Origin: CAYILC01 sp964364145
Lineage (GTDB): Bacteria; Patescibacteriota; Microgenomatia; UBA1400; UBA12028
Assembly (NCBI GenBank): GCA_964364145.1
Contig: CAYILC010000042.1
Span: forward strand, 1-7,654
Length of the DNA: 7,654 nt
Reading direction: 5' to 3'
Positions 5,333 to 7,654 of the stretch are shown one piece after another. The first letter of the stretch is position 1. Each line of letters opens with the position of its first letter. The notes below the pieces were generated by a model. It was not told the DNA's origin and ran no database searches. It saw nothing but the letters and a program-made list of their open reading frames with translations. Position numbers and translations under genes: made by a program.

Positions 5333-7654
5333 TTACTTGCGATTTTTTGATATAAGACGTTTCTCTGCTTCGTACACCACCTCGCGTGTTCGATCAATGA
5401 CATCCGGCGAAACAGACATAGAGGTTGCACCCCATTCCACCAGTTTCTCTGCAATTTCCGGATATGTTGAAGGGGCCTGCCCACACACCGAGACCGTAAC
5501 ACCGCGCGCTTTTGCTTTTGTGCAGATTTGCTCAAGTGCCCATAAAACGGCGGGATTGCGTTCGTCATACTCACTCGCTACATGTTCATTATCGCGATCA
5601 ACACCCAAGATCAGCATTGTTAAATCGTTGGTGCCGATCGAGAAACCATCAATGCCAACATCGATGAATTGATCAAGTAAAATCACATTGCTTGGAATCT
5701 CTGCCATCATCCACAGTTTGAATGACTGACTGCGTTGTAGGCCATGTTTGTGAATAATGTGTTTCACCTGCTCGAGTTCTTGGACGGTGCGAACAAATGG
5801 AATCATCAACCAAAGGTTTTTATAGCCTTTGAGTTCGCGGACGCGCTTGATGGCCTCCAACTCTAACTGAAATACACGTTCGTCAGTGATATAGCGGAAA
5901 CATCCGCGATACCCAATCATCGGATTTTCCTCATGCGGTTCATAGTCTTTGCCACCCAGTAAATTTCTATACTCGTTTGTTTTAAAGTCTGTGGCACGAT
6001 ACACCACCGGCCGAGGATAAAAGGCTTTGCAAAATTTCTCTAATCCTTCAACCAATTTATGCACAAAGACCTGCTCACGCTTGTCGTGAATGAGTTTCTT
6101 GGGATGGACGCCGATCTGCGCAATCATGAACTCGGCGCGGAGCAAACCAACGCCGTCAACATTTTTCTTTGCGATTTCTTCGGCAAGTTCCGGCTCGGCT
6201 AAGTTCACATACACTTTTGTTGCGGTTTTAAGCCCTTGTGCCCGCGAGGATTGTCGAGCAGATGCAAGCGTGGCGGTATCCAAAGCCTCCATTACGCCTT
6301 TTGGAAGACTTCCTTCAAACACCTCGCCTGTTTTACCGTTCACGGTCACAGCTCGACCTTCTTTCAAAACCTTCGTGGCGTTATTCGTTCCCACCACACA
6401 AGGAAGTCCTAGTTCGCGCGACACGATCGCCGCGTGCGAGGTCTGACCGCCCTTATCGGTTACTAACGCCGCAGCCTTTTTCATTGCCGGAACAAAGTCC
6501 GGAGTGGTCATGCTGGTCACCATAATTTCGCCAGTTTTTAATCGATGAAGTTCTTTTGGAGAACGAATGAATCGCACAATACCAGACACCAATCCCGGAG
6601 ATGCAGAGTCTCCTTTAGTTAACAGCTTCATCTTGTCTGTTGCACTTTTCACTGCAACCTCGCTCAATTTAATCGAGGCAGAGTCTGCTGTTTTCTTCCC
6701 GATATTTTCTATCGTGGTGATTGGTCGGGTTTGCACTAAAAAGATTTTGTCGTCCTCAATCGCCCATTCGCTATCCTGTGGGAAAAAATAATGGTGATGA
6801 AGTTTTTGTGAAAGCTTTGCCAACTCAATAATATGTTTGTCGGAAAGTTTTGGTTTTTCCTGCCGAGAAGCGGGAACGGGATAATTTTTTGTGAGGCCAT
6901 TTTTGCGGACCATCTCAATCGTTTGCTTGACATGATCTTTTCGTTTGATTTCCCATGTGTTTTTATCAACTTCATAATGATCCGGCGTTACGGTACCTTG
7001 CACAATATTTTCGCCTAAACCCCAAATCGCCTCAATTACAATGGTATTTTTGTCATTGTTTACAGGATTAATCGAGAACATTACGCCGCTAATATCCGAC
7101 TGCACCATTTTTTGGACTGGAGCCGCCAATCCAACCTTGAAATGATCAAACCCTTTTTCTACTCTGTAAAAAATTGCACGAGCTTCAAACAACGAAGCCC
7201 AAGCGTCGCGAACCGCGTTCACCACATTTGCCTCGCCTTGTATGTTTAGATATGTTTCCTGTTGGCCTGCAAACGAAGCACCGGGAAGATCCTCGGCAGT
7301 GGCACTCGAGCGTACCGCGACGTAGGTGCGGTCTCCAAGTTTTTGATACGCACTCACAATCTGTTCAGCGAGATCATCTGGAATTTCGGCGTGAGAGATG
7401 AGTTCACGAACAGATTTTGCGGCTTTATTTAAGGCAGTTGAATCGTTCACGTTGAGTTTATCGAGAATGTGGTGAATTTTTTCACGCAGTTTGTTGTGAT
7501 CTAATACATAAAAATAGGCAGGCGCGGTAACAACAAAGCCTGTGGGCACAGGGAAACCATTCGCGACCATCTCGCCAAGATTCGCGCCTTTTCCACCAAC
7601 AAGATTTCCAGAGTGTTTATCGACATCTTTAAACCAGACGACATACTGGGCAGG
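5333..7654 (-). CDS. ppsA: Phosphoenolpyruvate synthase (pyruvate, water dikinase), 5' end outside the window
   Basis: PpsA makes phosphoenolpyruvate from pyruvate with ATP, yielding AMP and phosphate, through a phospho-histidine intermediate. In all 773 residues are visible and the true start lies beyond 7654; the reading frame is open to the edge and contains conserved VGGKGANLGEM before the first visible Met. Numbered from the window edge, the domains are an N-terminal ATP-grasp/pyruvate-binding part (VAVRSSATAEDLPGASFAGQ near 112-131, GLGENIVQG near 212), the phospho-carrier domain with His407 (GGQTSHAAIVSRELG), and a C-terminal TIM barrel with ENPMIGYRG, MAEIPSNV, FSIGTNDLT and the catalytic Cys724 (VCGQAPS). 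Probably only a few residues are missing, given family lengths near 790. It is the first visible gene of the ppsA-eno-gpmI operon; its promoter is not in the window. It could also run in the ATP-forming direction, as reported for some archaeal homologues. Confidence 0.97.
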   Translation of the reverse strand, partial: PAQYVVWFKDVDKHSGNLVGGKGANLGEMVANGFPVPTGFVVTAPAYFYVLDHNKLREKIHHILDKLNVNDSTALNKAAKSVRELISHAEIPDDLAEQIVSAYQKLGDRTYVAVRSSATAEDLPGASFAGQQETYLNIQGEANVVNAVRDAWASLFEARAIFYRVEKGFDHFKVGLAAPVQKMVQSDISGVMFSINPVNNDKNTIVIEAIWGLGENIVQGTVTPDHYEVDKNTWEIKRKDHVKQTIEMVRKNGLTKNYPVPASRQEKPKLSDKHIIELAKLSQKLHHHYFFPQDSEWAIEDDKIFLVQTRPITTIENIGKKTADSASIKLSEVAVKSATDKMKLLTKGDSASPGLVSGIVRFIRSPKELHRLKTGEIMVTSMTTPDFVPAMKKAAALVTDKGGQTSHAAIVSRELGLPCVVGTNNATKVLKEGRAVTVNGKTGEVFEGSLPKGVMEALDTATLASARQSSRAQGLKTATKVYVNLAEPELAEEIAKKNVDGVGLLRAEFMIAQIGVHPKKLIHDKREQVFVHKLVEGLEKFCKAFYPRPVVYRATDFKTNEYRNLLGGKDYEPHEENPMIGYRGCFRYITDERVFQLELEAIKRVRELKGYKNLWLMIPFVRTVQELEQVKHIIHKHGLQRSQSFKLWMMAEIPSNVILLDQFIDVGIDGFSIGTNDLTMLILGVDRDNEHVASEYDERNPAVLWALEQICTKAKARGVTVSVCGQAPSTYPEIAEKLVEWGATSMSVSPDVIDRTREVVYEAEKRLISKNRK

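Noticed and set aside
5115..5672. 185-codon open frame on the + strand across the eno/ppsA junction.
   Set aside because: It lies entirely opposite two strongly supported conserved genes, and its sequence resembles no protein; it is a shadow frame.
1..7654. CRISPR arrays, insertion sequences, tRNA or rRNA genes.
   Set aside because: No regularly spaced repeats, transposase motifs, terminal inverted repeats or tRNA/rRNA-like segments were seen on either strand.

Overview
The window looks like compact chromosomal DNA from a bacterium. It holds seven protein-coding genes, two of them cut by the window edges, and none of the large ORFs has an internal UGA codon. The set of genes (an ArgG with a short N-terminal extension, a small LexA, and a ppsA-eno-gpmI cluster whose mutase has an unusual nucleophile motif) would fit a candidate-phyla (Patescibacteria/CPR) genome or another deep-branching lineage. 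That assignment is inference; there is no rRNA or other marker here to prove it. Three genes end in TGA at positions that suit them, so a code with UGA = glycine, as in Gracilibacteria/SR1, is unlikely.

Left part (1-1193): the 5' end of argG (argininosuccinate synthase) runs leftward off the window. lexA, the SOS repressor, runs rightward. The 306-bp divergent region between them carries a promoter-like sequence and two 17-bp direct repeats centred 31 bp apart. These repeats have the GTTC-N7-(T/A)TTC form and are the best candidate LexA operators.

Middle (1194-2392): the 184 bp between lexA and the next gene are densely structured. A long three-part stem (1289-1359) is followed by a good intrinsic terminator (1377-1403), both on the + strand, which suggests a small non-coding RNA or a structured lexA 3' UTR. 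Next, on the - strand, comes a two-gene unit that is visibly more AT-rich than its surroundings: an unrecognised 72-aa protein followed by a DUF3800 (RNase H-like fold) protein. It looks like an accessory insertion between housekeeping genes.

Right part (2393-7654): a tight - strand operon, ppsA (5' end outside the window), eno and gpmI, with gaps of 21 and 27 nt. These enzymes link pyruvate, PEP, 2-phosphoglycerate and 3-phosphoglycerate, so the operon is a self-contained lower-glycolysis/gluconeogenesis segment. The mutase has threonine where the family's phospho-accepting serine sits.

The best leads for new biology are the structured RNA candidate at 1273-1403, the 72-aa/DUF3800 pair, the putative LexA operators, and the Thr-for-Ser change in the mutase.
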